A DNA stretch of 50,035 nt from an uncultured Lachnospiraceae bacterium (GTDB lineage Bacteria > Bacillota > Clostridia > Lachnospirales > Lachnospiraceae). Under the pieces are notes generated by a model. It saw only the letters and a list, made by a program, of their open reading frames with translations, did not search any database and was not told the DNA's origin. The translations under genes were made by a program, and so were the position numbers. The stretch spans positions 1 to 50,035 of the forward strand of contig CAJUCN010000019.1 in the NCBI GenBank assembly GCA_910585005.1, given 5' to 3'. Below are positions 8,094-17,003 of this stretch, in pieces (position 1 is the first letter of the stretch; each line of letters starts with the position of its first letter).

Positions 8094-8948
8094 TTAAATC
8101 CAGAGCTGTTTCCGGTAAGCGCTGGGGCTTGACCCGACACAAGCATGAAAAACCCGGCTAAAGTACAGCATATCCTGATAACCCAGGCGGAGGCTGATTT
8201 CCTTGATTGGGAGCAGGGTGGAACGGAGCAGTTTACATGCCAGATTCATTTTTTGCTGGGTATGATAGGTCTGCATGGTTATTCCGGTAGACTTCTTAAA
8301 GCAGGCTGCCATATGCTTATAACTCAAATGAAAACGGTCTTCCAGCAGGGAGGAGGAAAAGGGTTCCTGCACATGTTCCCCCAAAAAACGGCAGATTTGG
8401 CCGGCAAGAGAGTCTGCTTTGGGGAAACCGGAATAGACATGGAAGGCACATTCGGAAAGTGTCTCAAATAGTTTGAAATTTAAGTTCCATCTGCGTAAGG
8501 GATCGGTGGAATTCATGTAGTTGATGAACTGGGCGATCATTTCGCCTGCCCGTGAATGGATGGGGAGATAAGTATGCTTGGGGAGAGGCAGCATATAGGC
8601 GGAATCGGCAGAAACAAGCCCTTGATTGCCCGGTTCATTCCGGATCTGGAAAGGCTGGCAGGGACTGGCCGGGGCAGAGGTGCGGAAATGGACAAAATAC
8701 CAGGAAGTACCCTGGGGGATTGTGGTTTTGCCATAATGATGAAGGCCGCTTTTCAAAAAGAATAATTCTTCCTTTTGGATCAGATAATCCTGATCTTCTT
8801 CCGTCACGCTGATGTATCCTTCCGTTACATAAATAAGCACATGAAAATCGGCAGTACGGTTTGCATGGATAAAGGGGGCGGAAGCCACCTGATAGGCGCC
8901 GGAAAGCGCTATGGGCAGGGTGCAGGTATCGATCATAATTTCATTCAT
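8094..8948 (-). CDS. AraC family transcriptional regulator (cupin plus HTH)
   Basis: This is a roughly 284-residue regulator. The upstream Met at 8963 has no ribosome site, while the Met at 8948 follows GGAG at nine bases, so 8948 is preferred. Residues of about 15-150 form an AraC-type cupin sensor (FHVLIYVTEGYISVTEEDQ). The last 100 residues hold two helix-turn-helices (SLLEDRFHLSYKHMAACFKK and IKEISLRLGYQDMLYFSRVF). It is transcribed divergently from the GH127 gene, the usual layout for a sugar-responsive activator of that gene. The inducer is presumably a plant arabinoside, inferred from context only. Confidence 0.88.
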   Translation of the reverse strand: MNEIMIDTCTLPIALSGAYQVASAPFIHANRTADFHVLIYVTEGYISVTEEDQDYLIQKEELFFLKSGLHHYGKTTIPQGTSWYFVHFRTSAPASPCQPFQIRNEPGNQGLVSADSAYMLPLPKHTYLPIHSRAGEMIAQFINYMNSTDPLRRWNLNFKLFETLSECAFHVYSGFPKADSLAGQICRFLGEHVQEPFSSSLLEDRFHLSYKHMAACFKKSTGITMQTYHTQQKMNLACKLLRSTLLPIKEISLRLGYQDMLYFSRVFHACVGSSPSAYRKQLWI

Positions 8949-8963
8949 CTGAATATTCTCCAT

Positions 8964-9088
8964 ATTTATAAGAATAAAATCTATTTTTATAACTGAATAA
9001 AATGATTATAATGCATATATGATCATATTTCAACAACAGCTTGCTGGGTAAGAAGGAAAATAATTCTTTAGAAGGAAAGGGGTTTTAG
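8964..9088. promoter_or_regulatory. Divergent promoter region between the AraC and GH127 genes
   Basis: This is an AT-rich stretch of 125 bp. Towards the GH127 gene there is a perfect -10 TATAAT (9007-9012), but 17 bp upstream only TTTTTA, a poor -35. That pattern suits an activator-dependent promoter. The ribosome site is AAGGAAAGGGG before the ATG at 9089. No clear AraC half-site pair can be named. Confidence 0.5.
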
Positions 9089-11005
9089 ATGAAAGCACAA
9101 AGGCAGATAGACGTCAAAAATTTTGAGAGCAGGAAAGGATTTATTTATGATTTTCAAAAGCTGATCAGGGACGTGGCAATTCCTTATCAATATGCCGTTT
9201 TAAACGACCAGGTGGAAGGGGTGGAAAAGAGCCATGCTGTGGCTAACTTTGAAAATGCGGCAAAAGCGGTAAAAGGGGAGGATGTAGGGGAAGGGTTTTA
9301 CGGAATGGTATTTCAGGACAGTGACGCTGCTAAATGGATTGAGGCAGCGGCCTATTCTCTGGCCGTTTTTCCGGATTCCAAACTGGAAGAGGAGGTGGAT
9401 GGGCTGATTGATAAGATTGCAGCAGCCCAGGATGGGGACGGGTATCTGAATACTTATTATACCATCAAGGACAGAGAGAAACGCTGGACGAATCTTTTAG
9501 AGGGGCATGAACTTTATTGTTCAGGCCATATGATGGAAGCGGCAGTTGCCTATTATGAGACCACCGGAAAGGATCAACTGCTAAAGGTGATGCAAAGGAA
9601 TGCATCACATATTTATCAGAAGTTTGTGACGGAAGGTAAGGAAGGCTATCCGGGGCATCCGGAGGTGGAGTTGGCTTTGCTTAAACTGTACCGTGCCACC
9701 GGCGATAAAAAATGTTTGGATCTTGCCAAGCATTTTATTGATGTCCGGGGCGTGGATCAGGATTATTACAAGAAGGAAGTGGCTGGCCGGGACTGGAAAG
9801 TGTGGGGAAATGACGCCTCGGATAATGATTACCAACAGTCGGGAAAACCGGTTCGGCAGCAGACGGATGCCACTGGCCACAGCGTCCGGGGAGTTTACCT
9901 TTATACCGGGATGGCAGACCTTGCATCGGAGACGGAAGATGAAGAACTTCTTGCAGCCTGCAGACGTTTGTTTGAGAGTATTGCAGACAGGCGGATGTAT
10001 GTGACAGGAGGGATTGGTTCTACCGGGATTGGGGAGGCATTTACTGTTGATTATAACCTGCCCAATGACACGGCTTATGCGGAAACCTGCGCTTCGATCG
10101 GCTTGATGTTTTTTGCATCCAGGATGCTGGAAGCGGAAGTGGACTCCCGTTATGGCGATGTGATGGAGCGTGCATTTTATAATACGGTGCTTGCCGGGAT
10201 GGAGCTTGACGGAAAGCGGTTCTTCTATGTGAATCCGTTGGAGGTGATTCCGGGGATTTCCGGAGTGGCGGTAACTCATAAGCATGACCTGCCCCAGCGT
10301 CCGGGCTGGTATGCCTGCGCCTGCTGCCCTCCCAACGTGGCAAGGTGCTTGACCTCCATTGGGAAATATGCCTATGGGGAAAATGAGACCACAGCATTTA
10401 TTCATTTATTTGCGGAAGGAAAGGTGTCTTTTGCAAACGGTTTGACGCTGAATTGTGAGACAAAGTATCCTTATGGATTTCAAGTTTGTTATCAAGTGTT
10501 AGAGGGGAGTGGCCAGGTGGCAGTCCGCAGGCCGGACTGGAGTGCAGATCATTTCCAAATCTGTGTAAATGGTAAAGTCCAGGAGAAAGAAGAGAAAAGA
10601 GGCTACTGGTATTTGGACGGGATAAAGAAAGGCGATGAGATCCAGGTTACTTTGGATGACCAGATAAAAAAAGTGTATGCATCTCCTGCCGTTGCCAGTG
10701 ACAGCGGGTGCATGGCCCTGCAAAGAGGACCGTTGGTCTATTGTGTGGAAGGGGTGGACAATGAAGAGGATGTGTTATCCTTGTCTTATGCAGAAGAGGG
10801 GGAAGTGACAGCCGGAGAATTTGAGCCGGGCTTATTGAATGGAACGGTGAAGCTGAAGGCAGCAGGATACCGAACGGTTCATAAGGGGTCACTATACACT
10901 TATGAGAAGCCAGAACAACTTCCCTGCACGATAACGGCGATCCCGTATTATACATGGGGGAATCGTGGCCTTGGGCAGATGCGGGTGTGGCTGCCTAAAC
11001 GGTAG
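9089..11005 (+). CDS. Glycoside hydrolase family 127, beta-L-arabinofuranosidase
   Basis: This 638-residue protein has the length and signatures of GH127 (formerly DUF1680; the model is Bifidobacterium HypBA1). The unusual zinc-cysteine active site is visible: E332-T-C334 in AYAETCASIG and C412-C413 in ACACCPPNVAR. In HypBA1 the equivalents are Glu338, Cys340, Cys417 (nucleophile) and Cys418. An (alpha/alpha)6 barrel is followed by beta-sandwich regions. No signal peptide is seen, so it acts in the cytoplasm on imported oligosaccharides, removing beta-L-arabinofuranose from plant hydroxyproline-linked glycans. It stands alone with its AraC regulator; no transporter or partner GH121 is in view. 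Exact linkage specificity is not proven. Confidence 0.92.
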   Translation: MKAQRQIDVKNFESRKGFIYDFQKLIRDVAIPYQYAVLNDQVEGVEKSHAVANFENAAKAVKGEDVGEGFYGMVFQDSDAAKWIEAAAYSLAVFPDSKLEEEVDGLIDKIAAAQDGDGYLNTYYTIKDREKRWTNLLEGHELYCSGHMMEAAVAYYETTGKDQLLKVMQRNASHIYQKFVTEGKEGYPGHPEVELALLKLYRATGDKKCLDLAKHFIDVRGVDQDYYKKEVAGRDWKVWGNDASDNDYQQSGKPVRQQTDATGHSVRGVYLYTGMADLASETEDEELLAACRRLFESIADRRMYVTGGIGSTGIGEAFTVDYNLPNDTAYAETCASIGLMFFASRMLEAEVDSRYGDVMERAFYNTVLAGMELDGKRFFYVNPLEVIPGISGVAVTHKHDLPQRPGWYACACCPPNVARCLTSIGKYAYGENETTAFIHLFAEGKVSFANGLTLNCETKYPYGFQVCYQVLEGSGQVAVRRPDWSADHFQICVNGKVQEKEEKRGYWYLDGIKKGDEIQVTLDDQIKKVYASPAVASDSGCMALQRGPLVYCVEGVDNEEDVLSLSYAEEGEVTAGEFEPGLLNGTVKLKAAGYRTVHKGSLYTYEKPEQLPCTITAIPYYTWGNRGLGQMRVWLPKR

Positions 11006-11029
11006 GCGTCAAAGCAGGTTTATGGAATC

Positions 11030-11080
11030 GAAGCCAACACATTGTCATAGCGGCAGCGTGTTGGCTTTCATTATTATTTA
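11030..11080 (+). terminator. Terminator after the GH127 gene
   Basis: AAGCCAACAC (11031-11040) pairs with GTGTTGGCTT (11058-11067) as a 10-bp stem with a 17-nt loop. A T-rich but interrupted tail follows (TTTCATTATTATTTATTTG). It ends the plus-strand GH127 transcript before the convergent ABC operon. Confidence 0.65.
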
Positions 11081-11140
11081 TTTGTTAAGGAAAGCGGTTG
11101 TTGATACGGGCAGGGATGATTTAGGTGATTTTGATAATCG

Positions 11141-11914
11141 TTAGGATCCGCAGGAGGTATAATGCCTTACGCCGATTTTCCAAAACAGCAGACAGGGAAA
11201 CAGGAACAAGCATGCTGCAACTGGCAGCAGGGCGTAATAGGTCTTTCCCCGGCCCAGGACGTACAAAAGGGGATAGTACTGGATTAGCGCATAAGGGACG
11301 ACAAAGGTACAAAGAAACAGGATATGTTTGCCATAAATGCACACAGGATACTTTCCATATTCTCTTGCGCCATCGGTAAAAATATTCATAAATTCCAGCC
11401 CTTCCAGGGTGAAAAAGCAGATGGAGGCATAAAGGAGGAACAGTCCGCTAAAGACCACTGAGCCACCTGCAATCATCAAGATCACGGTGAGGATCTTAGG
11501 AAGCGTCCAGTGTACATTGCTGACAGAAAATCCCCAGATAAACATTACAATCGCCTGTAAAAAACGTCCTATGCGGGTGAATTCTATGTGCGCCCCCAGA
11601 ACTTGAAAAATTTCATTTCGGGGACGGACCATAATGCGGTCAAATTCCCCTTGCCTGATCATTGAAGGAAATAGGTCAAATCCTCTGGCAAAGGCCTCTG
11701 CAAGGGAAAATTCCATCAATGTAATGCTAAAGCACAGTAACACTTCGTTGTAAGTAAATCCCTCCACATGAGAAAATCTTTGAAACATAAAGTAAACGCC
11801 TAAAAAAACGTTGAAGGAAACAAGAAACTGTCCCAGACAGGTGAAGAAAAAGGACGTCTTGTATTCCATAATACTTTTTAAGTGGATCATAAAATATTTT
11901 CCGTATAATCTCAT
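11141..11914 (-). CDS. ABC-2 type exporter, second membrane subunit
   Basis: This is a roughly 257-residue protein with about six hydrophobic segments, resembling the DUF990/ABC-2 permease family (COG3694-like). The frame is open further upstream, but the start is fixed by context. AAGGAGG (11921-11927) is followed by ATGACAATG; the first ATG abuts the site with no spacer, so the ATG at 11912-11914 with six bases of spacing is preferred. The upstream permease stop lies in the same few bases, so the genes are translationally coupled. It pairs with the preceding permease and the ATPase as a heteromeric exporter; substrate unknown. Confidence 0.85.
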   Translation of the reverse strand: MRLYGKYFMIHLKSIMEYKTSFFFTCLGQFLVSFNVFLGVYFMFQRFSHVEGFTYNEVLLCFSITLMEFSLAEAFARGFDLFPSMIRQGEFDRIMVRPRNEIFQVLGAHIEFTRIGRFLQAIVMFIWGFSVSNVHWTLPKILTVILMIAGGSVVFSGLFLLYASICFFTLEGLEFMNIFTDGAREYGKYPVCIYGKHILFLCTFVVPYALIQYYPLLYVLGRGKTYYALLPVAACLFLFPCLLFWKIGVRHYTSCGS

Positions 11915-11916
11915 TG

Positions 11917-12720
11917 TCATCCTCCTTGCAGTGTAACACGTTTCATGGCCAGCATATTCAAAAATTCCCCCAGCAGCGTAAGGGCGATCAGCCAAAATAC
12001 CTGCAGGAAGACAGCCTGCCACATGGCAGCGCCAGCAAGGTCTCCGCTGTAGATTCTAAGGGGAACATTTTGCATGGAAGCAAAAGGCAGCAGTTCTAAA
12101 ATGTGCCGGATCCCATCTGGGAAAAAGGGCAGGGGAATCACAGCACCGGATAAAAATTCCACCCCAGAGACTGCGATGATACGGATCCCCATAGGGGAAA
12201 TCGTAAAAAAGGTTGCCATGTAAACCAGCATACAAAAGGAAACAGTCACTCCCGTGCCAAGAAGCAGCGTTAGGAAAGAAAGCAAAAAAGCATCCAGACT
12301 TACCGGAAGCATCAGGCCATAGGGAGCTGGTAAAAACAGCGCCGTCAGCAAAATGGGAAGGGAGCGCAGCAATGCTTTGGCAAGGCGGCCCGCAAGGCTT
12401 CTTGCAAACCACATACGGTAAATATTTATGGGGCGGCATAGCTCATAGGCGATATTTCCGTTTGCGATAGAGTCAAAAATGTCATTATCCATCATCCATG
12501 CCATAAATAGGGCAAGGAACGCCTGCTGCATCCATACATAAGAGGCCGTAGCTTCAAGGCTCATGGGAAAGGCGGAGGGATCCGCCTGGTAAAATGCCCG
12601 GAACATGAGGATCTCCATAGCCCCCCAGACAAATTGTGTAAGGATCCCGGCAAAGGCAGCGGCACGGTATTGCAGATCCATAGAAAAGCGGAGCCTGAAA
12701 AAGGCAAGATATTTTCTCAT
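11917..12720 (-). CDS. ABC-2 type exporter, first membrane subunit
   Basis: This 267-residue membrane protein has about six predicted helices and resembles the COG4587-type ABC-2 permease. It begins MRKYLAFFRLRFSMDLQYRAAA, an amphipathic N-terminus typical of that group. It lies 12 bp after the ATPase stop and overlaps the next permease start region. The three-gene order ATPase-permease-permease is a conserved exporter layout in Firmicutes. The cargo cannot be told from sequence. Confidence 0.87.
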   Translation of the reverse strand: MRKYLAFFRLRFSMDLQYRAAAFAGILTQFVWGAMEILMFRAFYQADPSAFPMSLEATASYVWMQQAFLALFMAWMMDNDIFDSIANGNIAYELCRPINIYRMWFARSLAGRLAKALLRSLPILLTALFLPAPYGLMLPVSLDAFLLSFLTLLLGTGVTVSFCMLVYMATFFTISPMGIRIIAVSGVEFLSGAVIPLPFFPDGIRHILELLPFASMQNVPLRIYSGDLAGAAMWQAVFLQVFWLIALTLLGEFLNMLAMKRVTLQGG

Positions 12721-12732
12721 CGCACACCTCCC

Positions 12733-13521
12733 CTAAATCTGATGGCTGCGGTAAAATTGAGCCAACGCTTCTTCTGTACTGTCAAAATCCTTACGGATAT
12801 CCTCAAGGGTTCCGTCAAGCAATACCTTACCTTTGCCAATAAGTATGACCCTGTTGGTCAATGCTTCGATGTCCTGCATGTCATGGGTTGTTAATATGAC
12901 AGTGATGTTTTTTTCTTTATTTAACTGTAAGATGAAATCCCTGACGGCAAGTTTTGACACTGCGTCTAAGCCGATGGTAGGTTCATCTAAGAATAGTATT
13001 TTGGGATTATGTAACAGGGAAGCGGCAATCTCGCACCGCATCCGCTGGCCTAAAGAAAGCTGCCGCACAGGCGTTTTTAACAGTTCCGATAGATTCAGCA
13101 TATGGGAGAGGTGTTCTAGGTTGCGGCGGTAGGTGAGGGGATCGATCCGGTAGATTTCTTTTAAAAGCTCAAAGGAATCAAGAACCGGGACATCCCACCA
13201 TAATTGGGTCCGCTGACCAAAAACCACACCTATGTTTTTTACATGCTGGATACGGTTTTTCCATGGGGTCAATCCGTCAATCTGGCAGATTCCCTCTTCC
13301 GGGGTAAGAATACCGCTTAGAATTTTGATGGTAGAACTCTTTCCGGCGCCGTTGGGGCCGATGTAGCCAACCATTTCCCCTTCGGAAATGGTAAAAGACA
13401 CGTCGTCAAGAGCGTGGATCAGTTCGTATTCCTTATGGAACAGAGCCTTTAATGCCGAGGAAAACCCGGCGTTTCGTTTAGAGACCTTATAGGTCTTGCA
13501 AACGTGTTCGACTTTAATCAT
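12733..13521 (-). CDS. ABC transporter ATP-binding protein (exporter, NatA-like)
   Basis: This 262-residue ATPase has Walker A GPNGAGKSS, Q-loop VFGQRTQLWW, signature LSLGQRMR, Walker B ILFLDEPTIGLD and switch His in TTHDMQD. It belongs to the drug/sodium-export type of ABC-2 ATPases. It is the first gene of the minus-strand operon (start at 13521 behind CCAGGAGGAAGCAG), followed by two membrane subunits. The extended QRTQLWWDVP segment is usual in the subgroup that works with paired permeases. Confidence 0.92.
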   Translation of the reverse strand: MIKVEHVCKTYKVSKRNAGFSSALKALFHKEYELIHALDDVSFTISEGEMVGYIGPNGAGKSSTIKILSGILTPEEGICQIDGLTPWKNRIQHVKNIGVVFGQRTQLWWDVPVLDSFELLKEIYRIDPLTYRRNLEHLSHMLNLSELLKTPVRQLSLGQRMRCEIAASLLHNPKILFLDEPTIGLDAVSKLAVRDFILQLNKEKNITVILTTHDMQDIEALTNRVILIGKGKVLLDGTLEDIRKDFDSTEEALAQFYRSHQI

Positions 13522-13747
13522 GTCTGCTTCCTCCTGGTAGTATTATAATCGTTTATAACTTGCCAAGCCGGTCTGCTGCCACCGGATTTTGCCGGGTGGC
13601 TACCGCAGGTAAGTATGCAATTGTTCCTTTGTCTAAAAGCGAAAGGAATTTAAGAATATCACCAGAGGGATGGATTGTCAAGGATATATGTGATAAAATT
13701 TATCGTAGTTTCGATTGAACTGGTTAACTATAGAGAAGGAATAGAAA
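13522..13747. promoter_or_regulatory. Divergent intergenic region with leader hairpin
   Basis: This 226-bp stretch separates the minus-strand ABC operon from the plus-strand Cys-cluster gene. A TATAAT on the minus strand (complement of 13542-13547) is a probable -10 for the ABC operon, but no good -35 is found. A G/C-rich hairpin (CCACCGG / CCGGGTGG, about 13578-13599) lies upstream without a T-run. No gene was seen. Confidence 0.4.
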
Positions 13748-14416
13748 ATGAAACGAGAGATTGATTTAAATGAAATATCTGACGGCCGGCTTTACACTGT
13801 AAATGACATGGTCAAAATAGGATGTAATGACTGTGCAGGCTGTTCTGAGTGCTGCCGGATGGTAGGGGATACCATTTTGCTTGACCCCTATGATCTTTTT
13901 CAATTGGAACAGGGGTTAAAAACAGGATTTGAAGAATTGATGGCAGGATACATGGATCTGCGGGTGGTAGACGGGTTGATCCAGCCCCACTTAAGAATGC
14001 GACAGGAAGAAGGTTGTGTTTTCTTAAGCCGGGAAGGACGATGCTCAATTCATGGCTACCGGCCAGGATTTTGCCGGATGTTCCCTATGGGGCGGGTTTA
14101 TCAGGAACAGGGATTCCGATATTTTCTCCAGGTTCATGAATGTTCTTACCCCAATAAAACAAAGGTGAAACTTCGTAAATGGCTGGGCATACCGGCGATG
14201 GAATCCTATGAGCAATATATCAGGGATTGGCATTTTTTTGTGCAGGAACAGGTGAAGACTGTGGAGAGTACGGAGAACCAGGAAATTGTAAAGAAATTGA
14301 ATTTGTATCTGCTAAATCAATTTTATGTAGTTCCATATGAGACGGATGAGGATTTTTATTCCCAGTTTTATAAAAGGCTGGAGGATGCCAAAAGGGTGAC
14401 GATATTGTATCAATAA
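13748..14416 (+). CDS. YkgJ family cysteine-cluster protein (putative metal-binding)
   Basis: This 222-residue protein has the CxxCxxCC cluster of the YkgJ/UPF0153 zinc- or iron-chelating family in CNDCAGCSECC (from residue 27), then GCVFLS and CSIHGYRPGFCRMFP further on, supplying the second set of cysteines. The C-terminal third is helical without recognised motifs. The start follows GAAGGAATAGAAA. It stands alone, 68 bp before the RsiV-like gene. Members of this family are thought to bind Fe-S or zinc, but no biochemical role is established. Confidence 0.85.
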   Translation: MKREIDLNEISDGRLYTVNDMVKIGCNDCAGCSECCRMVGDTILLDPYDLFQLEQGLKTGFEELMAGYMDLRVVDGLIQPHLRMRQEEGCVFLSREGRCSIHGYRPGFCRMFPMGRVYQEQGFRYFLQVHECSYPNKTKVKLRKWLGIPAMESYEQYIRDWHFFVQEQVKTVESTENQEIVKKLNLYLLNQFYVVPYETDEDFYSQFYKRLEDAKRVTILYQ

Positions 14417-14484
14417 GATCCAGGCTGAAGACCGCATTATATATGAATAGGGAAAACGAGTTTCTAAAAGGGGGAAGTTGCCGG

Positions 14485-16119
14485 ATGAAGATCAGAAGCA
14501 GGAAGAGAAAAAAGATCTATTTTCTTAGCTTATGCATGTTTTTACTTTTGGTGTGCGGCTGGGGAAAGGTGAATGACCCAACAAGTCAAGATGGGAAATC
14601 ACAGGTCTTGGATGAAATCAGGGAAGATGGTTCCAGGATGGATTCCTTTTATCAGGAGTCTCTTCTCTTAGAATATCATTTTCATATCCCCCAGGTAGAG
14701 GGATTAAGCAGACAGGCGGCAGAGAAAGTGAAAGACTGGCAGGCGAAAGAACTTCAGATGTTTATGTGGGAGATGGAAGAACAGGCTTTACTTGCGGACA
14801 GCGACTGCCTGGAGCGGCTGGCTGATCCGGATGAGGAGAAGCGGGGCTTTGGAGTGCCTTGTGTCTATTCGGTAGAGTATACTGTTTTTCAGAGTGGTGA
14901 GGTAATCAGTTTTTTGAAGACGAAGTACCAATGCTATGGTGGAAACGCTCACGGAACTACCACTTATACGGGTACTTCTTTTGACAGAAATACCGGTGAG
15001 GAGCTATCGGTTGATCATTTTTTGGAGGGTGAAGAAAAGGGACGTATTGCCCTAGCACAATATCTGATTGAGCAGGTGGACGGGGAACGCCTGCGGGAAG
15101 ACTATAAAGAATGTATTGTGCATAAGGCGGTTTTTGAACCCCAGTTCTATGTAGAAGAAGACCATCTGGTTTTCCTTTTTAGTCAAGAAGAGCTGGCGGG
15201 TTATGCATATGGCCCTATTTTTCTGCAAGTCCCTTTGGGAGTGGAACTGGAACTAAAAGATAAAAAGGCGGTCGAAGGCTGGGCCACAAAGCTGCGAATT
15301 CCCGGAAAAACCAATCATTATCTGGTGGAGATTCCTGCCGGCCGGAAGATGGCGGTGGATTTGGACGGAGACGGCCGGGAAGAGGAGATTGATTATCAGG
15401 AGGAGAAATCCGCCCGGAAAAATATTATGATGGAGCTTGCGGTGACGATAGATGGAAAGGAATTCCGGCTTACGGTGGATGAAAATATTGTAAGGGAATC
15501 CATTTGTCTGGTTGATATTGACCGGGAAGATGGAAAATATGAGCTGGCAGTCCGGGCCAATGGATCAAGTGACGATTATGTCACTGCCTTTTACCGGTAT
15601 GACGGCGGGAAAGTAAAGGAAATTGGCAGAGTCGGATGTATCATTGACCGTAACAGTTCAAATTCATACAAGGCCTATCTAAGCGGTGACGGGACCATTT
15701 ACGGACACAGGAGCCTTGGTATATTGGAAATTCGTGGGGTGAGGGCTTATTGGAATCTGGATCCGGATACAGATACGTTACTGCTTCGGGAAGACGCGGA
15801 CTATGATTACTTTTTTGACAACTGGATGGAACCCTTTACAGGATGGCGCTGGGAATGCCCTTATGAATTGAAAGGTGGGATCCTGGTCTACGACCAGATG
15901 GACAGGACATCAGAATACCGGATTGTTACCGGGGAAGACACACGGATTGTGCAATTTCTTTCTACGGATGGGAAGAATTGGGTGAAGACGGAATTTTTCA
16001 CAGAGGGAGAATTTAAGCTGGGATGGATTTACATAAAGGATTTCACGGATATTGAAGTGAAAAAAGGGAAATTTGCATCAAAATCCAAATGCATTAAGAA
16101 TTTGCAGGGAGCAGGATGA
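14485..16119 (+). CDS. RsiV-like extracytoplasmic protein (DUF4163/DUF3298) with acidic repeat
   Basis: This is a roughly 544-residue protein. An ATG upstream at 14443 lacks a ribosome site; the ATG at 14485 follows AGGGGGAAG and begins a basic, hydrophobic signal or anchor (MKIRSRKRKKIYFLSLCMFL). A strict lipobox is missing (LLVCG), so it is secreted or membrane-anchored. About residues 55-260 resemble the PdaC/DUF4163 plus DUF3298 module of RsiV (key segment YQCYGGNAHGTTTYTGTSFD), known there as a lysozyme-binding anti-sigma ectodomain. Near residues 290-296 is VDLDGDGRE, an acidic FG-GAP-like loop. No sigma factor is adjacent, so the RsiV role may not apply. Confidence 0.75.
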   Translation: MKIRSRKRKKIYFLSLCMFLLLVCGWGKVNDPTSQDGKSQVLDEIREDGSRMDSFYQESLLLEYHFHIPQVEGLSRQAAEKVKDWQAKELQMFMWEMEEQALLADSDCLERLADPDEEKRGFGVPCVYSVEYTVFQSGEVISFLKTKYQCYGGNAHGTTTYTGTSFDRNTGEELSVDHFLEGEEKGRIALAQYLIEQVDGERLREDYKECIVHKAVFEPQFYVEEDHLVFLFSQEELAGYAYGPIFLQVPLGVELELKDKKAVEGWATKLRIPGKTNHYLVEIPAGRKMAVDLDGDGREEEIDYQEEKSARKNIMMELAVTIDGKEFRLTVDENIVRESICLVDIDREDGKYELAVRANGSSDDYVTAFYRYDGGKVKEIGRVGCIIDRNSSNSYKAYLSGDGTIYGHRSLGILEIRGVRAYWNLDPDTDTLLLREDADYDYFFDNWMEPFTGWRWECPYELKGGILVYDQMDRTSEYRIVTGEDTRIVQFLSTDGKNWVKTEFFTEGEFKLGWIYIKDFTDIEVKKGKFASKSKCIKNLQGAG

Positions 16120-16144
16120 GCAGAAAGAGAGGAAAAGGGGTAAA

Positions 16145-16816
16145 ATGAAAGAGTTAGAGTCATCGATGTTGTTTCATTCTATTACGGAAAGAGAACTGGA
16201 GCGGATACTGAAATGTTCTAAATCAAGGATCAAAAAGTATCCCCAGGGCAGTTACATCTTTGAGCAGGAAGGCTTGCCCACCAAGTTGTTTTTGCTGTTG
16301 GAAGGGCAGGTACAGATTTGCAAGGATTTTACTTCCGGTAAGAGGGATGTGCTTTATCTGGTAGAGGAAGGAAACGTGTTTGGCGAAATCTTTCTATTTG
16401 GGGACAGGCGGCATTATTGGTATGATGCAGTGGCATCGAAGGATGTGACGGTGCTGGAGGTACCTTGGGATTTCTTTTACCATTTTTGCTCGAATGCCTG
16501 TGACCACCATAAACAGCTTACTCAAAATATGCTGGAAATTCTGTCGGAAAATAATTTTAAGATCACAAGGAAGCTGCATATTGTCAGTACTTCATCCCTT
16601 AGAGAGAGGATTGCCATCTGGCTGGTTGACTCCATGGATGAACAGGGGCGGGTGGAACTTCAGATGAACCGGGAGCAACTTGCGGATTTCCTTGGTGTGG
16701 CAAGGCCGTCGTTATCCAGGGAATTGATGCGGATGCAGGCAGATGGGCTGATAGAAGTTTCCAAAAAGACAATTACGGTTTTGGATAAAGATGGAGTGGA
16801 GCTTTTGTACGAATAG
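16145..16816 (+). CDS. Crp/Fnr family transcriptional regulator
   Basis: This 223-residue regulator starts at the ATG at 16145 behind AAAAGGGG; the frame extends upstream into the preceding gene but without a ribosome site there. Residues of about 10-120 form a cyclic-nucleotide-binding fold (GNVFGEIFLFGDRRHYWYDA). Residues of about 150-215 are the HTH_Crp domain (LADFLGVARPSLSRELMRMQ). It lacks the N-terminal four-cysteine cluster of oxygen-sensing Fnr, though C109 and C113 lie in the dimer-helix region. It may control anaerobic or redox genes such as the nearby glycyl radical gene, which has an FNR-like palindrome; that link is inference. Confidence 0.88.
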   Translation: MKELESSMLFHSITERELERILKCSKSRIKKYPQGSYIFEQEGLPTKLFLLLEGQVQICKDFTSGKRDVLYLVEEGNVFGEIFLFGDRRHYWYDAVASKDVTVLEVPWDFFYHFCSNACDHHKQLTQNMLEILSENNFKITRKLHIVSTSSLRERIAIWLVDSMDEQGRVELQMNREQLADFLGVARPSLSRELMRMQADGLIEVSKKTITVLDKDGVELLYE

Positions 16817-16840
16817 TGGTAACGGAAGGCGTACAGGTTT

Positions 16841-16883
16841 AAAAATGGTTAGTATCCTTTTGACAGGGAACTAACCATTTTTT
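16841..16883. terminator. Bidirectional terminator after the Crp/Fnr gene
   Basis: AAAAATGGTTAGT (16841-16853) pairs with ACTAACCATTTTT (16870-16882), a perfect 13-bp stem. It is flanked by A and T runs suited to stopping transcription on either strand; on the plus strand the tail is TTTTTT. Confidence 0.85.
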
Positions 16884-16945
16884 GTGGGAGATGGGCCTTG
16901 TTTGGCATTTCAGGAACGGAATGTGGCAACCTATGTAGGAAGGCA

Positions 16946-16974
16946 TTGTCAGCGGATGTGGGATATGCTATTTT
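16946..16974 (+). promoter_or_regulatory. Promoter of the LytTR-ABC operon
   Basis: TTGTCA (16946-16951), a 17-bp spacer and TATTTT (16969-16974) make a fair sigma-A promoter. It lies inside the open frame upstream of the LytTR domain and downstream of the previous terminator, supporting a later translation start near 17004. Confidence 0.5.
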
Positions 16975-17003
16975 ATAACCACATTGGGAAAGGGGAATGG
17001 GAT

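Noticed and set aside
9605..10405. 266-codon open frame on the minus strand
   Set aside because: It lies wholly inside the GH127 gene on the opposite strand, lacks a ribosome site and has a His/Pro/Arg-rich composition typical of antisense frames.
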